Source: Frigidibacter sp. ROC022 (GTDB lineage Bacteria > Pseudomonadota > Alphaproteobacteria > Rhodobacterales > Rhodobacteraceae). Taken from it: a stretch of 64,000 bases of DNA. The DNA is taken from contig NZ_JANQDU010000001.1 in NCBI RefSeq assembly GCF_024723735.1, positions 1,054,001 through 1,118,000 of the forward strand. The letters run 5' to 3'. Position numbers and translations under genes: made by a program. This document shows positions 18,559-27,011 of this stretch, one piece after another. The notes beneath the pieces are model-generated. The model had not been told where the DNA came from and made no database searches. It saw only the letters and a list, made by a program, of their open reading frames with translations. Every line of letters begins with the position of its first letter. Positions within the stretch are counted from its first letter, which is position 1.

Positions 18559-19467
18559 CTATAGCGGCGGCATCGGTTCAGGGGAAGGCCGCTGACGCCG
18601 GCGCCGCTTGAGCCGGGCCTCGCGCAGCAGGGTGTAGAGCCCCGACAGCGTGACCAGCGCCGCCCCGGCCAGCATCATCGCAGAGGGCCGCTCGCCCAGC
18701 ACCAGCGCCGCCAGGATCAGGACGAAGACCAGCCTCGTGTAGCGCAGCGGCACCACGACCGAGCTTTCGCCCATGCGAAGCGCCAGGGTCAGGATAAAGT
18801 AGAAGCTGACCCCCATCACGACCGCCGCCGCGAGGATCACCTGATCCATCGGCTCGGGCCAGACCGGCGCCTGCCCGCCGAAGATCAGCATCAACAGGCC
18901 CGAGGGGATGGTCGTGGCATAGCCCCAGAAATTCAGCGGCATGGTGCCCAGTTCGCGCGGGGCGCGGCGGGTGGCCAGATCGCGGGCGGCGATGCAGCAG
19001 ACGGCGAGCGCCGACAGGATCATCGCTGGCTGGAAGGCCTCGGACCCCGGCCGCAGGATCATCAGAACGCCGATCAGCCCGACGAAGATCGCGCTCCAGC
19101 GGCGCCAGCCGACGACTTCACCCAGAAACAGCGCCGCGCCCAGGGTGGTGACGATCGGCGCCGCCTGGCCGATCGAGGTGACCAGCGACAGGGGCAGCAG
19201 CGCCAGCGCGGTGAAGCCGAGCACCTGGGCGGCCATCTCGGCGCCATTGCGGATCAGCACCGGGCGCGAGAGCATCAGCGGGTCGAGCAGACGGTCGCCG
19301 CGAATCCGGGCCACGACGAACATGGCCAGGGTGCCGCCGGTGCCGAGAATCAGCAGGATTTCTCCCATCGGCACCCGGTCCAGCAGCATCTTGATGAACA
19401 GGTCTTCCGCCGACAGACCGGCCATGGCGGCGATCATCAGCAGGGCAGCGCGGAGATTGTCGTTCAT
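18559..19467 (-). CDS. EamA/DMT-family metabolite transporter
   Basis: A 302-residue membrane protein with about ten helices arranged as two EamA repeats, the second beginning near residue 150. It is typical of drug/metabolite-superfamily exporters. Segments such as RNGAEMAAQVLGFTALALLPL (helices 3-4) and PLRYTRLVFVLILAALVLGE (helix 9) are characteristic. The C-terminus is strongly basic (RLKRRRRQR). The substrate is unknown. It sits between the Fur/Mur gene and enolase on the same strand. Confidence 0.85.
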   Translation of the reverse strand: MNDNLRAALLMIAAMAGLSAEDLFIKMLLDRVPMGEILLILGTGGTLAMFVVARIRGDRLLDPLMLSRPVLIRNGAEMAAQVLGFTALALLPLSLVTSIGQAAPIVTTLGAALFLGEVVGWRRWSAIFVGLIGVLMILRPGSEAFQPAMILSALAVCCIAARDLATRRAPRELGTMPLNFWGYATTIPSGLLMLIFGGQAPVWPEPMDQVILAAAVVMGVSFYFILTLALRMGESSVVVPLRYTRLVFVLILAALVLGERPSAMMLAGAALVTLSGLYTLLREARLKRRRRQRPSPEPMPPL

Positions 19468-19552
19468 CGGGGAGGCTCCGGGCCTCGCATGTTCGGGCCG
19501 AATTTCCGGTTAGCGTGGATGGGTCGCAAGGGCCAGAGGGCGCGGTATCTTC

Positions 19553-19975
19553 CTAGCCGTCCTCGTCCTTGTCCAGCGGTTCTCCGAACAGCTCCATCCG
19601 GTGCCCGGTCAGCCGATAGCCCAGCCGCTGCGCGATGCGTTCCTGAAGCTTCTCGATCTCGGGATCGACGAATTCGATGACCTTGTTGGTGGACAGGTCG
19701 ATCAGATGGTCGTGATGCTCGCGGTCCGCGGTTTCGTAGCGGGCCCGGCCATCCCCGAAATCGACCCGGTCGAGCAGCCCGTGCTCTCCGAACAGCTTCA
19801 CCGTTCGATAGACCGTGGCCAGCGAGACCCGGGCATCGACCTTGGCGACGCGGGCGTGGAGTTCCTCGACGTCGGGGTGGTCATGCGAGGCTTCCAGAAC
19901 CTCGGCGATCACGCGGCGCGGGGCGGTCAGGCGCAGGCCGATATCTGCGCAACGGGAGATGATCGAATGCGGCAT
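19553..19975 (-). CDS. Fur-family metalloregulator (Fur/Mur type)
   Basis: A 140-residue Fur-family repressor. The winged helix includes RLTAPRRVIAEVLEASHDHPDVEELHARV and SLATVYRTVKLF. The dimerisation domain holds the metal-binding run REHHDHLIDL. The two CxxC motifs of many Fur proteins are absent (LIDLSTNKVIEF), as is usual for alphaproteobacterial Fur/Mur proteins, which mainly respond to manganese. MPHSII at 19975 is preferred because it places the DNA-binding domain at the N-terminus; an in-frame ATG at 20080 adds non-conserved residues. Confidence 0.88.
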   Translation of the reverse strand: MPHSIISRCADIGLRLTAPRRVIAEVLEASHDHPDVEELHARVAKVDARVSLATVYRTVKLFGEHGLLDRVDFGDGRARYETADREHHDHLIDLSTNKVIEFVDPEIEKLQERIAQRLGYRLTGHRMELFGEPLDKDEDG

Positions 19976-20086
19976 CGGACCTCGGCACTGTGCTGGGGGC
20001 TTTCCCGGCAAGTTAGGCGAAGCGGGCCACAGGCTCAACCGTTCCCGAAATCCGCGCATCGGCCGCAGCGGCCATGCCATGCCGCT

Positions 20087-21325
20087 TCAGTCCACCGGCT
20101 CGCCCAGGGTATCGGCCTTGACCGCGCCCCGCCGCCCCCGTGGCAGCGCCGGGCCGGTGGTGGTGTCGCGGGCGATCTGGGCCTCGATCTCGCCGTTCAG
20201 CTCGGCGCCGATCAGCACCACATAGGCCGAGAGCCAGAGCCAGATCAGCAGCACGATGGCCCCGCCCAGAGTGCCGAAGGTCTGGTTGTAGAGCGCGAAA
20301 TTGCCCGCATACCAGGCAAAGCCGGCGGTGCCGATCAGCCAGAGCAGGCAGGCCAGCAGCGCCCCGGGCGACAGCCAGGACCAGCGGGCATGTTCGCGCG
20401 ACGGGCCGAAACGGTAGAGGATGGTCAGCCCGATGATCGTGCCGATCAGCAGGATCGGCCAGCGCAGCGAGTCGAACCAGGTCAGAAGCCCGGCCTCGAT
20501 CCCGAAGATCTCCAGCACCGCCGGGATCACCACCGTCGCGGTCAGTCCGACGAAGGTGCCGCCGATCACCACCAGCGTCAGCACAAAGGCGGTCAGGCCC
20601 AGCCGCAGGAAGCTGCGCTTCTCGTCCTCGTCATAGGCGACGTTCAGCCCCTCGATCAGGCTCATCACCCCGCGCGAGGCGGAATAGAGCGCGATGGCGA
20701 AGCTGAAGATCGCCGTCAGGCCCAGCCCGCTGCCGCTGGCATTGGCCACCTGGTTGGTCTGGTTCAGCAGGATCTGTGCCGCTTCGCGCGGGAATATCTC
20801 GGAGACCGCGTCCAGCGCCGAGGCGACGTCCACCGGCTCGGCGAAGAGTCCGCCCAGGGCCACCAGCAGGCTCAGCGAAGGGAACAGGGCAAGGATCGCG
20901 TAGAAGGCGACTCCGGCGGCGATCAGGCCCAGGTGGTCCTGATTCATCTCGATCCATGTGCGATGCAGGATATGGCGCCAGGCCCGGGGCGGCAGCCGCC
21001 AGGGGGAATTGGCGTAGCGGCCCCGCGCCCGGGCCAGCCGGCGGCTTTCGTGCACCGGGCGTTGCGGCGCCAGCGGGGGATGCTCGCCCGGCCGGTCGGC
21101 ATGGCTGTGGATGATCCCGGCATCCGTTTCGGCATCGGAGGCCGGCCCCTCTTTCCTGAGGCCGCGCCGCGCAAAGGCCCGGCGCACGCCGCGCCTGCCG
21201 GCCCGGCCCTCCTCGATGCCGCGCCGGGTCTCGTTGGCGGCGGCCAGCGCGCCATAGAGCGCCGCTCCGGCAATCGCGGCGCCGATCGGGGCGTCATCGT
21301 CCTCGGGGTCGTCCGGGCCGCTCAT
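20087..21325 (-). CDS. YihY/BrkB-family inner-membrane protein
   Basis: A 412-residue protein. The first 115 residues are acidic then basic and of low complexity. The YihY/virulence-factor BrkB domain follows, with six or seven helices: HLGLIAAGVAFYAILALFPSL, ASRGVMSLIEGLNVAY and LPRGRRG near the end. The family was once labelled ribonuclease BN but is now considered a membrane transporter-like family of uncertain role. It lies between the antiporter and Fur/Mur genes, all leftward. Confidence 0.85.
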   Translation of the reverse strand: MSGPDDPEDDDAPIGAAIAGAALYGALAAANETRRGIEEGRAGRRGVRRAFARRGLRKEGPASDAETDAGIIHSHADRPGEHPPLAPQRPVHESRRLARARGRYANSPWRLPPRAWRHILHRTWIEMNQDHLGLIAAGVAFYAILALFPSLSLLVALGGLFAEPVDVASALDAVSEIFPREAAQILLNQTNQVANASGSGLGLTAIFSFAIALYSASRGVMSLIEGLNVAYDEDEKRSFLRLGLTAFVLTLVVIGGTFVGLTATVVIPAVLEIFGIEAGLLTWFDSLRWPILLIGTIIGLTILYRFGPSREHARWSWLSPGALLACLLWLIGTAGFAWYAGNFALYNQTFGTLGGAIVLLIWLWLSAYVVLIGAELNGEIEAQIARDTTTGPALPRGRRGAVKADTLGEPVD

Positions 21326-21356
21326 CGCGCGGGCCTCGACTGCCGGGCGGGCATGG

Positions 21357-22604
21357 CTAGAGCATCTCCGGTTCGCGGGTCACCCGGGCCGCGAGCTGGG
21401 CCACGGTCAGGCCCTGGACGATGATCGAGAACACGACGACCATATAGGTCGCGGTCAGGATCAGCGGCTTCCACTCGCCCTCGGGCAGCGACAGCGCCAG
21501 CGCCACCGAGATGCCGCCCTTCAGACCGCCCCAGGTCATCACCTGCACCGCCCCGCGCGAAAAGCTGTTGAACGGCCGCAGGATCGTCACCGGCACCCAG
21601 ACCGAGATCAGCCGGGCGAACAGCGACAGGCCGATGGCCAGCGCACCGGCCTTCAGCGCATCGACGCCGAAGCCGATCGCGAAGACCTCGAAACCGATCA
21701 GCAGGAACAGCACCGCGTTCAGCATCTCGTCGATCAGGTGCCAGAAGGCATCGACATAGCGGCGGGTCTCTTCCGACATGCCGTGGCGCGCGCCGATATC
21801 GCCGATCAGCAGCCCCGAACAGACCGCGGTGATCGGTCCCGAGACATGCAGCGCCACCGCCAGTTCATAGCCGCCGAATGCCAGGCCCAGGGTCAGCAGC
21901 ACCTCGAGCGGGTAGTCGTCGATCCGCCGCATCACCCGGAACACCAGCCAGCCCAGCACCAGCCCCAGGACGGCGCCGCCGACCGCTTCCTGCAGGAACA
22001 GCCGGCCGGCCTCGGCAAGGCCCGAGGCATGGCTGCCGGCGCTCGGAAAGGCGAGGCCGGCCAGCACCAGGAACACGACATAGCCGACGCCGTCGTTGAA
22101 GAGCGACTCGCCGGCGATCTGGGTTTCCAGCGATTTCGGCAGGTCGGTCTGCTTCAGCACCCCCAGCACCGCCACCGGATCGGTCGGGGCGATCAGCGCC
22201 CCGAAGACCAGCGCCACCAGCAGCGGCATCCCGGTCAGCCAGGAGAAGGCGCCGCCGACGATGACGGTGGACAGCGCGACCCCGAGCGTGGCCATCAGGA
22301 ACACCACCTTGCCCTCGTCGCGCAGGTCCTCGACCTTGACATGCAGGGCACCGGCGAAGAGCAGCAGCCCCAGCATCCCCTCCAGCAGCGCGTCGGCAAA
22401 CTCGATGTCCTGGATGATCCCCCGCGCCGTGGTCGCCAGGCCAAGGCCGGGCGCCAGCCAGCCGAGCAGCATCATCCCGGCCGAGGCGGCCAGCGCCACG
22501 ATCAGGATGCCGATGGCGGGCGGCAGCTTGAGGAAGAGATAGTTGATCGACCCGAAGGCCCCCGCCAGAACGATCATCAGGGCGGCGAGTTGCAGGATCG
22601 TCAT
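21357..22604 (-). CDS. Na+/H+ antiporter (NhaP-type, CPA1 family)
   Basis: A 415-residue polytopic protein with about twelve helices. ALIAPTDPVAVLGVLKQ and AGESLFNDGVGYVVFLVL are the CPA1 ion-binding signatures (ND pair), and TWGGLKGGISVALALSLP is the conserved helix-11 region. It exchanges Na+ or K+ for protons across the inner membrane. ATG 22604 places the first helix at the N-terminus. The frame is open to 22727, but that extension is basic and not membrane-like. Confidence 0.9.
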   Translation of the reverse strand: MTILQLAALMIVLAGAFGSINYLFLKLPPAIGILIVALAASAGMMLLGWLAPGLGLATTARGIIQDIEFADALLEGMLGLLLFAGALHVKVEDLRDEGKVVFLMATLGVALSTVIVGGAFSWLTGMPLLVALVFGALIAPTDPVAVLGVLKQTDLPKSLETQIAGESLFNDGVGYVVFLVLAGLAFPSAGSHASGLAEAGRLFLQEAVGGAVLGLVLGWLVFRVMRRIDDYPLEVLLTLGLAFGGYELAVALHVSGPITAVCSGLLIGDIGARHGMSEETRRYVDAFWHLIDEMLNAVLFLLIGFEVFAIGFGVDALKAGALAIGLSLFARLISVWVPVTILRPFNSFSRGAVQVMTWGGLKGGISVALALSLPEGEWKPLILTATYMVVVFSIIVQGLTVAQLAARVTREPEML

Positions 22605-22888
22605 GGGTGCTCCGCTTCTGGTCCCCGCAAGTCTAGCGGCTGGCTCGCGAAGCGAAAAGACTTCATCGGGCCCGGACGGGAAGTGATTTGAAGCGCGGCG
22701 CAGGGCCTTGCCATGCCCCGCCGGCAAAAGCGGGGACGGGGGGAATGGTGCGTGACATCACCCATCCTGCGGACCGCCACGGGTAGAGAGCGTCATCGCA
22801 GTTCGGCAGATCCCGGCGACCTGATGTCACGTCCCGGCACGCCGTTCGGCCCTTGCGGACCCGTCCTGGCCGAAAGGGTCGGCGCCGG
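22605..22888. repeat. Intergenic stretch with a 10-bp inverted repeat
   Basis: These 284 bases separate selO from the antiporter gene. CGTGACATCA (22751-22760) and TGATGTCACG (22822-22831) are perfect inverted copies 61 bases apart. A hairpin CCCCGC/GCGGGG lies near 22714-22733. I see no gene. The repeat could be paired operators of the antiporter promoter or ends of a small relic element. Confidence 0.35.
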
Positions 22889-24307
22889 TCAGGTTCCGCA
22901 GAAGGTCCGGGTGACTTCCTCGTCGGGTCCGGGTGCTTCCCGCAGCCAGGCCGGGGCGCTGTCGGCAAAGGGTTGTTCCAGCGCCGCCGTCAATCTCTCG
23001 AAGGGCGCCATGTCCCCCGCGACGGCGGCTTCGATCATCCGCTCGACCTGGTGGTTGCGCGGGATCACCGCCGGATTGGCGGCCCGCATCACCGCCTGCG
23101 GGTCGGGCTCGTCCGCCAGCCGGGCCTGCCAGTCGGCCTGCCAGGCGGCATAGTCCTTGCCGTCTTCCAGCCCGGTCGGCCGACCTTCGGCCAGGGCCCG
23201 GAAGGTGTTGGTGAAATCGGCACCCGCGCGGGCCATCTGGTCGAGCAGCCGCTGCGCCAGCCCGCAATCGCCGGGCTTCGGCGGCCCGGAAAACCCGAGC
23301 TTGGCCGCGAAACGCTGGGCCCAGGCGGCGCTGTAGAGATCGGCGAACCGCTCGATCTCTTCGGTGGCTGCCGGGATCGCCGACTCGCCGCCCATCAGCG
23401 GCAGCAGGGACGAGGCCAGTTGCGCCAGGTTCCAGACCGCGATCTGCGGCTGGTTGGCATAGGCATAGCGGCCCTGAAGGTCGATCGAGGAGAAGACCTT
23501 GCCCGGATCGTAGCCGTCCATGAAGGCGCAGGGGCCATAGTCGATGGTCTCGCCGGCGACCGACATGTTGTCGGTGTTCATCACGCCATGGATAAAGCCG
23601 ACCGACATCCAGCCCGCGATCAGCTGCGCCTGTGCCGCGACCACGGCCTGCAAGAGGCCCATCGGGCCTTCGGCCTGCGGATAGTGGCGGGCGATGACAT
23701 GTTCGGTCAACGCGGACAGCCCCTCGATGTCGTTGCGCGCAACCAGATACTGAAAGGTGCCGACCCGAATATGGCTGGCGGCGACGCGGGTCAGGACCGC
23801 TCCGGGCAGGGCGGTTTCGCGCTGCACCATCTCGCCGGTCCCGACCGCGGCCAGCGCCCGGGTGGTCGGCAGGCCCAGGGCATGCATCGCTTCGGACACC
23901 ACATATTCGCGCAGCACCGGCCCCAGCCAGGCCCGGCCATCGCCACCGCGGCTGAACGGAGTCCGCCCGGCGCCCTTCAGTTGCAGGTCGCGGCGCCGGC
24001 CCTGCCGGTCGATCACCTCGCCCAGCAGCACCGCCCGGCCATCGCCCAGGCGCGGAACCCAGCCGCCGAACTGATGCCCGGCATAGGCCTGCGCCAGCGG
24101 TTCGGAACCCTCGGCGACCCGGTTGCCCGCCAGGACCTCCAGCCCCTCCCGGCTGGCCAGCGCCTGCGGGTCGAGCCCCAGTTCGTCGGCCAGCCCGGCA
24201 TTCACCGCCAGCAGTTGGGGGGCCGCCACCGGCACCGGGGCCTGACGGGCAAAGAACCGGTCGGGAAGGCGGGCATAGGAATTGTCGAAGGCGATGCTGA
24301 GTGTCAT
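22889..24307 (-). CDS. selO: Protein AMPylase SelO (YdiU family)
   Basis: A 472-residue pseudokinase that transfers AMP from ATP to protein Ser/Thr/Tyr residues. Recognisable pieces are [22 protein letters not shown], the nucleotide-binding [33 protein letters not shown] and the metal-binding [13 protein letters not shown] / [10 protein letters not shown]. It ends TFCGT: the antepenultimate Cys470 is where eukaryotic SelO has selenocysteine. The family acts in redox stress. It is monocistronic here. Confidence 0.95.
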   Translation of the reverse strand: MTLSIAFDNSYARLPDRFFARQAPVPVAAPQLLAVNAGLADELGLDPQALASREGLEVLAGNRVAEGSEPLAQAYAGHQFGGWVPRLGDGRAVLLGEVIDRQGRRRDLQLKGAGRTPFSRGGDGRAWLGPVLREYVVSEAMHALGLPTTRALAAVGTGEMVQRETALPGAVLTRVAASHIRVGTFQYLVARNDIEGLSALTEHVIARHYPQAEGPMGLLQAVVAAQAQLIAGWMSVGFIHGVMNTDNMSVAGETIDYGPCAFMDGYDPGKVFSSIDLQGRYAYANQPQIAVWNLAQLASSLLPLMGGESAIPAATEEIERFADLYSAAWAQRFAAKLGFSGPPKPGDCGLAQRLLDQMARAGADFTNTFRALAEGRPTGLEDGKDYAAWQADWQARLADEPDPQAVMRAANPAVIPRNHQVERMIEAAVAGDMAPFERLTAALEQPFADSAPAWLREAPGPDEEVTRTFCGT

Positions 24308-24408
24308 GGCACAGATGTAGGCACCTGCACGGTCCAGCCCAAGGGCAGCGCCGCAAAGTCACGCGCCGGTGTTGCGCCGGGTCCGCCGGTGGCCCGCACC
24401 GGGGCGGG

Positions 24409-24855
24409 TCACAGCCGCCGGGTCATCAGCGTGTGATTGTCGCGCCTTGCGAAACCGCGTCGGGCATAGAAGCTTTGCGCCTTGGCATCGTCGCCCGCCA
24501 CTTCGAGATGCAGCGCCACCACGCCGCGCGCTGCCAGCTCGGTCGCCAGCGCGTCCAGTGCCTGCGCGCCCATGCCGCGGCCGCGCACCGCCTCGCGGAT
24601 GAACAACTCGTCGACAAAGGCATCCGGCCCGCCCAGTTCGATCGACCAGCCCATCCCGACAGCGACATAGCCCACCGGCGCCATCTTCGGCCCGATCAGC
24701 CAGACCGAGCCCAGCGGCGTGCCGCGCAGCAGGGGTTCCAGCGCCGCGCGGCGGCGCGAGTCGTTGGACTGGATGCCCTTGAATTCGTGATAGGCGGCGA
24801 TCATCGGCAGGAGTCGCGACAGATGCTCGGCGCCGGCGGGTGTGAGAATGCTCAT
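24409..24855 (-). CDS. GNAT-family N-acetyltransferase
   Basis: A 148-residue acetyl-CoA-dependent transferase. FVDELFIREAVRGRGMGAQALDALATELAARG contains the R/QxxGxG/A acetyl-CoA site, followed by LHLEVAGDDAKAQSFYARRGFARRD, the usual C-terminal GNAT strand-helix. ATG 24855 overlaps the stop of the nucleoside hydrolase (ATGA), fixing the start and indicating coupled translation. The acceptor substrate is unknown. Confidence 0.9.
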   Translation of the reverse strand: MSILTPAGAEHLSRLLPMIAAYHEFKGIQSNDSRRRAALEPLLRGTPLGSVWLIGPKMAPVGYVAVGMGWSIELGGPDAFVDELFIREAVRGRGMGAQALDALATELAARGVVALHLEVAGDDAKAQSFYARRGFARRDNHTLMTRRL

Positions 24856-25784
24856 AGCCTTGCGATCCGGTTGGTGAGAAGGTCGAAGAAGCCCTGCGCC
24901 TCGACCTTGCCCATGAACAGTGCATTCGCTTCGCGCCCCGAGACGCCCCACCAGTCGGCAACCGTCATGCCGCTGGTCCAGCGTCCCGTGGTCTCGATCT
25001 CGACATTGATCCGGCGGCCCGTGAAGAGCCCGGGCTGCAGCAGCCAGGCGATGACCGTCGGGTCATGCAACGGCCCGCCTTCCGAGCCGTATTTCTCGGT
25101 ATCGAAACGCTCGAAGAATTCCAGCCACGAGGCCACCGCCGGCCCGACCCGGCCGGCCTGGCGGAACGCCGCGACCCGGGCCGGGGTGGCCAGCGCGCCA
25201 TGCGTCACGTCGAGCGGCATCACCACCAGGTCGACGCCGGATTTGAAAACGATTTCAGCGGCTTCCGGATCGACGTAAATGTTGAATTCTGCGGCGGGGG
25301 TGATGTTGCCGACCTCGAAATAGGCGCCGCCCATCAGCACGATCTGCTGCACCCGCTCGACGATGTCGGGCGCCCGGGTGAAGGCGGTGGCGATATTGGT
25401 CAGCGGGCCCAGCGGGCAGAGCGTCACCGTGCCGGGCGGCTCTCGACGCAGGGTCTCGATCAGGAAATCGACGGCATGCCGGTCCTGAAGCGGCATCTGC
25501 GGATCGGGCAGGCTGATCCCGTCCAGCCCGGTCTTGCCATGGACATGCTCGGCCGTCACCAGCGCGCGCGCCATCGGGGCGGCGCATCCGGCGAAGACGG
25601 GCACATCAACTCTGCCTGCCAACTCGCAGACAATACGGGCATTTTTTGACGTCAGCGGCAACGGCACATTGCCCGCGACGGCGCAGATCCCCAGCAGGTT
25701 CAACTCGGGCGATGCCAGGGCCAGAAGGATCGCCACGGCGTCATCCTGGCCGGGGTCGGTGTCGATGATGATGTTGCGGGTCAT
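24852..25784 (-). CDS. Inosine/uridine-type nucleoside hydrolase
   Basis: A 310-residue enzyme hydrolysing the N-glycosidic bond of ribonucleosides. IIIDTDPGQDDAVAILLAL is the Ca2+-binding signature DTDPGxDDA. LCPLGPLTNIATAF and MGGAYFEVGNITPAAEFNIYVDPEAA match the active site, and the late HDPT completes the calcium site. Base specificity is not readable. It is followed by the acetyltransferase with an ATGA overlap. Confidence 0.93.
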   Translation of the reverse strand: MTRNIIIDTDPGQDDAVAILLALASPELNLLGICAVAGNVPLPLTSKNARIVCELAGRVDVPVFAGCAAPMARALVTAEHVHGKTGLDGISLPDPQMPLQDRHAVDFLIETLRREPPGTVTLCPLGPLTNIATAFTRAPDIVERVQQIVLMGGAYFEVGNITPAAEFNIYVDPEAAEIVFKSGVDLVVMPLDVTHGALATPARVAAFRQAGRVGPAVASWLEFFERFDTEKYGSEGGPLHDPTVIAWLLQPGLFTGRRINVEIETTGRWTSGMTVADWWGVSGREANALFMGKVEAQGFFDLLTNRIARL

Positions 25785-25845
25785 GGTGCCTCGTTGGGAC
25801 TCGCCGAGACCCTGCCGCCCCGACGGCGGCTTGTCCAGACGCGAA

Positions 25846-25874
25846 GCGGGCGGCCCGCTGTCCGGACCGCCCGC
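25846..25874 (-). terminator. Stem-loop after the iron-binding protein gene
   Basis: GCGGGCGG (25846-25853) and CCGCCCGC (25867-25874) form a perfect 8-bp stem about 50 bases beyond the stop of the leftward iron-binding protein gene. It may end or attenuate that transcript before the nucleoside hydrolase. Confidence 0.45.
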
Positions 25875-25925
25875 CTGCGGATCGCCGCCGACTCGGGGAT
25901 GAGAGCCGGCCGCGGCCGTGCCCGC

Positions 25926-26924
25926 TCAGCCGTCGAAATCGACCTCTTCGACCAGCCGCAGCGCGGTGGCCCGATTGTCGGCGATCTCGGACAGGTCGAT
26001 CCCGTCCGGGGTGAAGCTGCCCCAGCTGCGCACCAGATCCGAGGTCGCGACCCCCGGCACCACCGGGTATTCGGTGACCGTCGAGGCATAGATTTCCTGC
26101 GCTTCGGGCGAGGCGAGGAATTCCATCAGCGCCAACGCGGTGTCCGGGTGCGGTGCCGCCTTGGTCATCGCGATGCCCGAGATGTTCACATGGGTGCCGC
26201 CGTTCTCGAAGGCCGGAAAGACGATGCGCACCGAATTGGCCCATTCGGTCTGTTCCGGGTCGGCCAGCATCTCGCCCATGTAATAGGTATTGCCCAGCGA
26301 GATGTCGCATTCCCCGGCCCAGATGGATTTCACCTGCGCCCGGTCGTTGCCTTCCGGCTTCTTGGCCAGATTGGCCTTCAGCCCGGTCAGCCATTCCTTG
26401 GCCGCGGCCTCTCCGTGATGCGCGATATAGGCGCCGACCAGGCCCAGCGTATAGACATGGGTGCCCGAGCGGGTGCAGATCCGGCCCTTCCACTTCGGGT
26501 TCACCAGATCCTCGTAGGTCGTTACCTCGCCATCGGCGACGCGCTCCTTCGAGGCATAGACGATCCGCGCCCGCGTGGTCAGGGCGAACCAGTGGCCCTC
26601 GGGGTCGCGCAGCGTGGCGGGAATGGCGTCGAGCACGGGGTCCGAGACCGCCTGCGTCACCCCCGCCGCCTTGACCTCGGCCAGCCGCGAAATATCGACC
26701 GAGAGGACGATATCGGCGGGCGAGCGGTCGCCCTCGGCCACCAGTCGCTCGACCATGCCGCTGTCGAGAAAGGCGACATTGGTGGTGATGCCGGTCTTTT
26801 CGGTGAACGCATCAAGCAGCGGCTGGATCAGGGCCGGCTGCCGGTAGGAATAGATGTTGACCTCGTCCGCCCATGCCGGAAGGGCAAGGGCGGTGAGGGC
26901 CGCGGTCAGTAGAACTCGGGTCAT
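25926..26924 (-). CDS. Fe(3+) ABC transporter periplasmic binding protein
   Basis: A 332-residue protein of the FbpA/FutA/AfuA family. A signal peptide (MTRVLLTAALTALALPAWA) is followed by EVNIYSYRQPALIQPLLDAFTEKTG. The mature protein has RSPADIVLSVDISRL and NTYYMGEM, the paired tyrosines typical of ferric-ion ligands. The permease and ATPase genes that normally follow are missing: downstream lies a stem-loop and a nucleoside hydrolase. It must therefore work with a transporter encoded elsewhere, or serve another role. Confidence 0.9.
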   Translation of the reverse strand: MTRVLLTAALTALALPAWADEVNIYSYRQPALIQPLLDAFTEKTGITTNVAFLDSGMVERLVAEGDRSPADIVLSVDISRLAEVKAAGVTQAVSDPVLDAIPATLRDPEGHWFALTTRARIVYASKERVADGEVTTYEDLVNPKWKGRICTRSGTHVYTLGLVGAYIAHHGEAAAKEWLTGLKANLAKKPEGNDRAQVKSIWAGECDISLGNTYYMGEMLADPEQTEWANSVRIVFPAFENGGTHVNISGIAMTKAAPHPDTALALMEFLASPEAQEIYASTVTEYPVVPGVATSDLVRSWGSFTPDGIDLSEIADNRATALRLVEEVDFDG

Positions 26925-26947
26925 GTCAGGCTCCAGTTATCGCGCCG

Positions 26948-26984
26948 GTTAAACCTGAGTCTTTTGGTTGGGTCAATACCTGAC
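26948..26984 (-). promoter_or_regulatory. Putative promoter and palindrome of the iron-binding protein gene
   Basis: Reading leftward, TTGACC (26976-26971) and TTTAAC (26953-26948) are spaced by exactly 17 bases, about 24 bases before the start codon. GTCA-N5-TGAC (26972-26984) overlaps the -35 box and could be an iron- or manganese-responsive operator. Confidence 0.5.
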
Positions 26985-27011
26985 TGTGTTTGTCGGAATA
27001 TTGCCCCCCGG

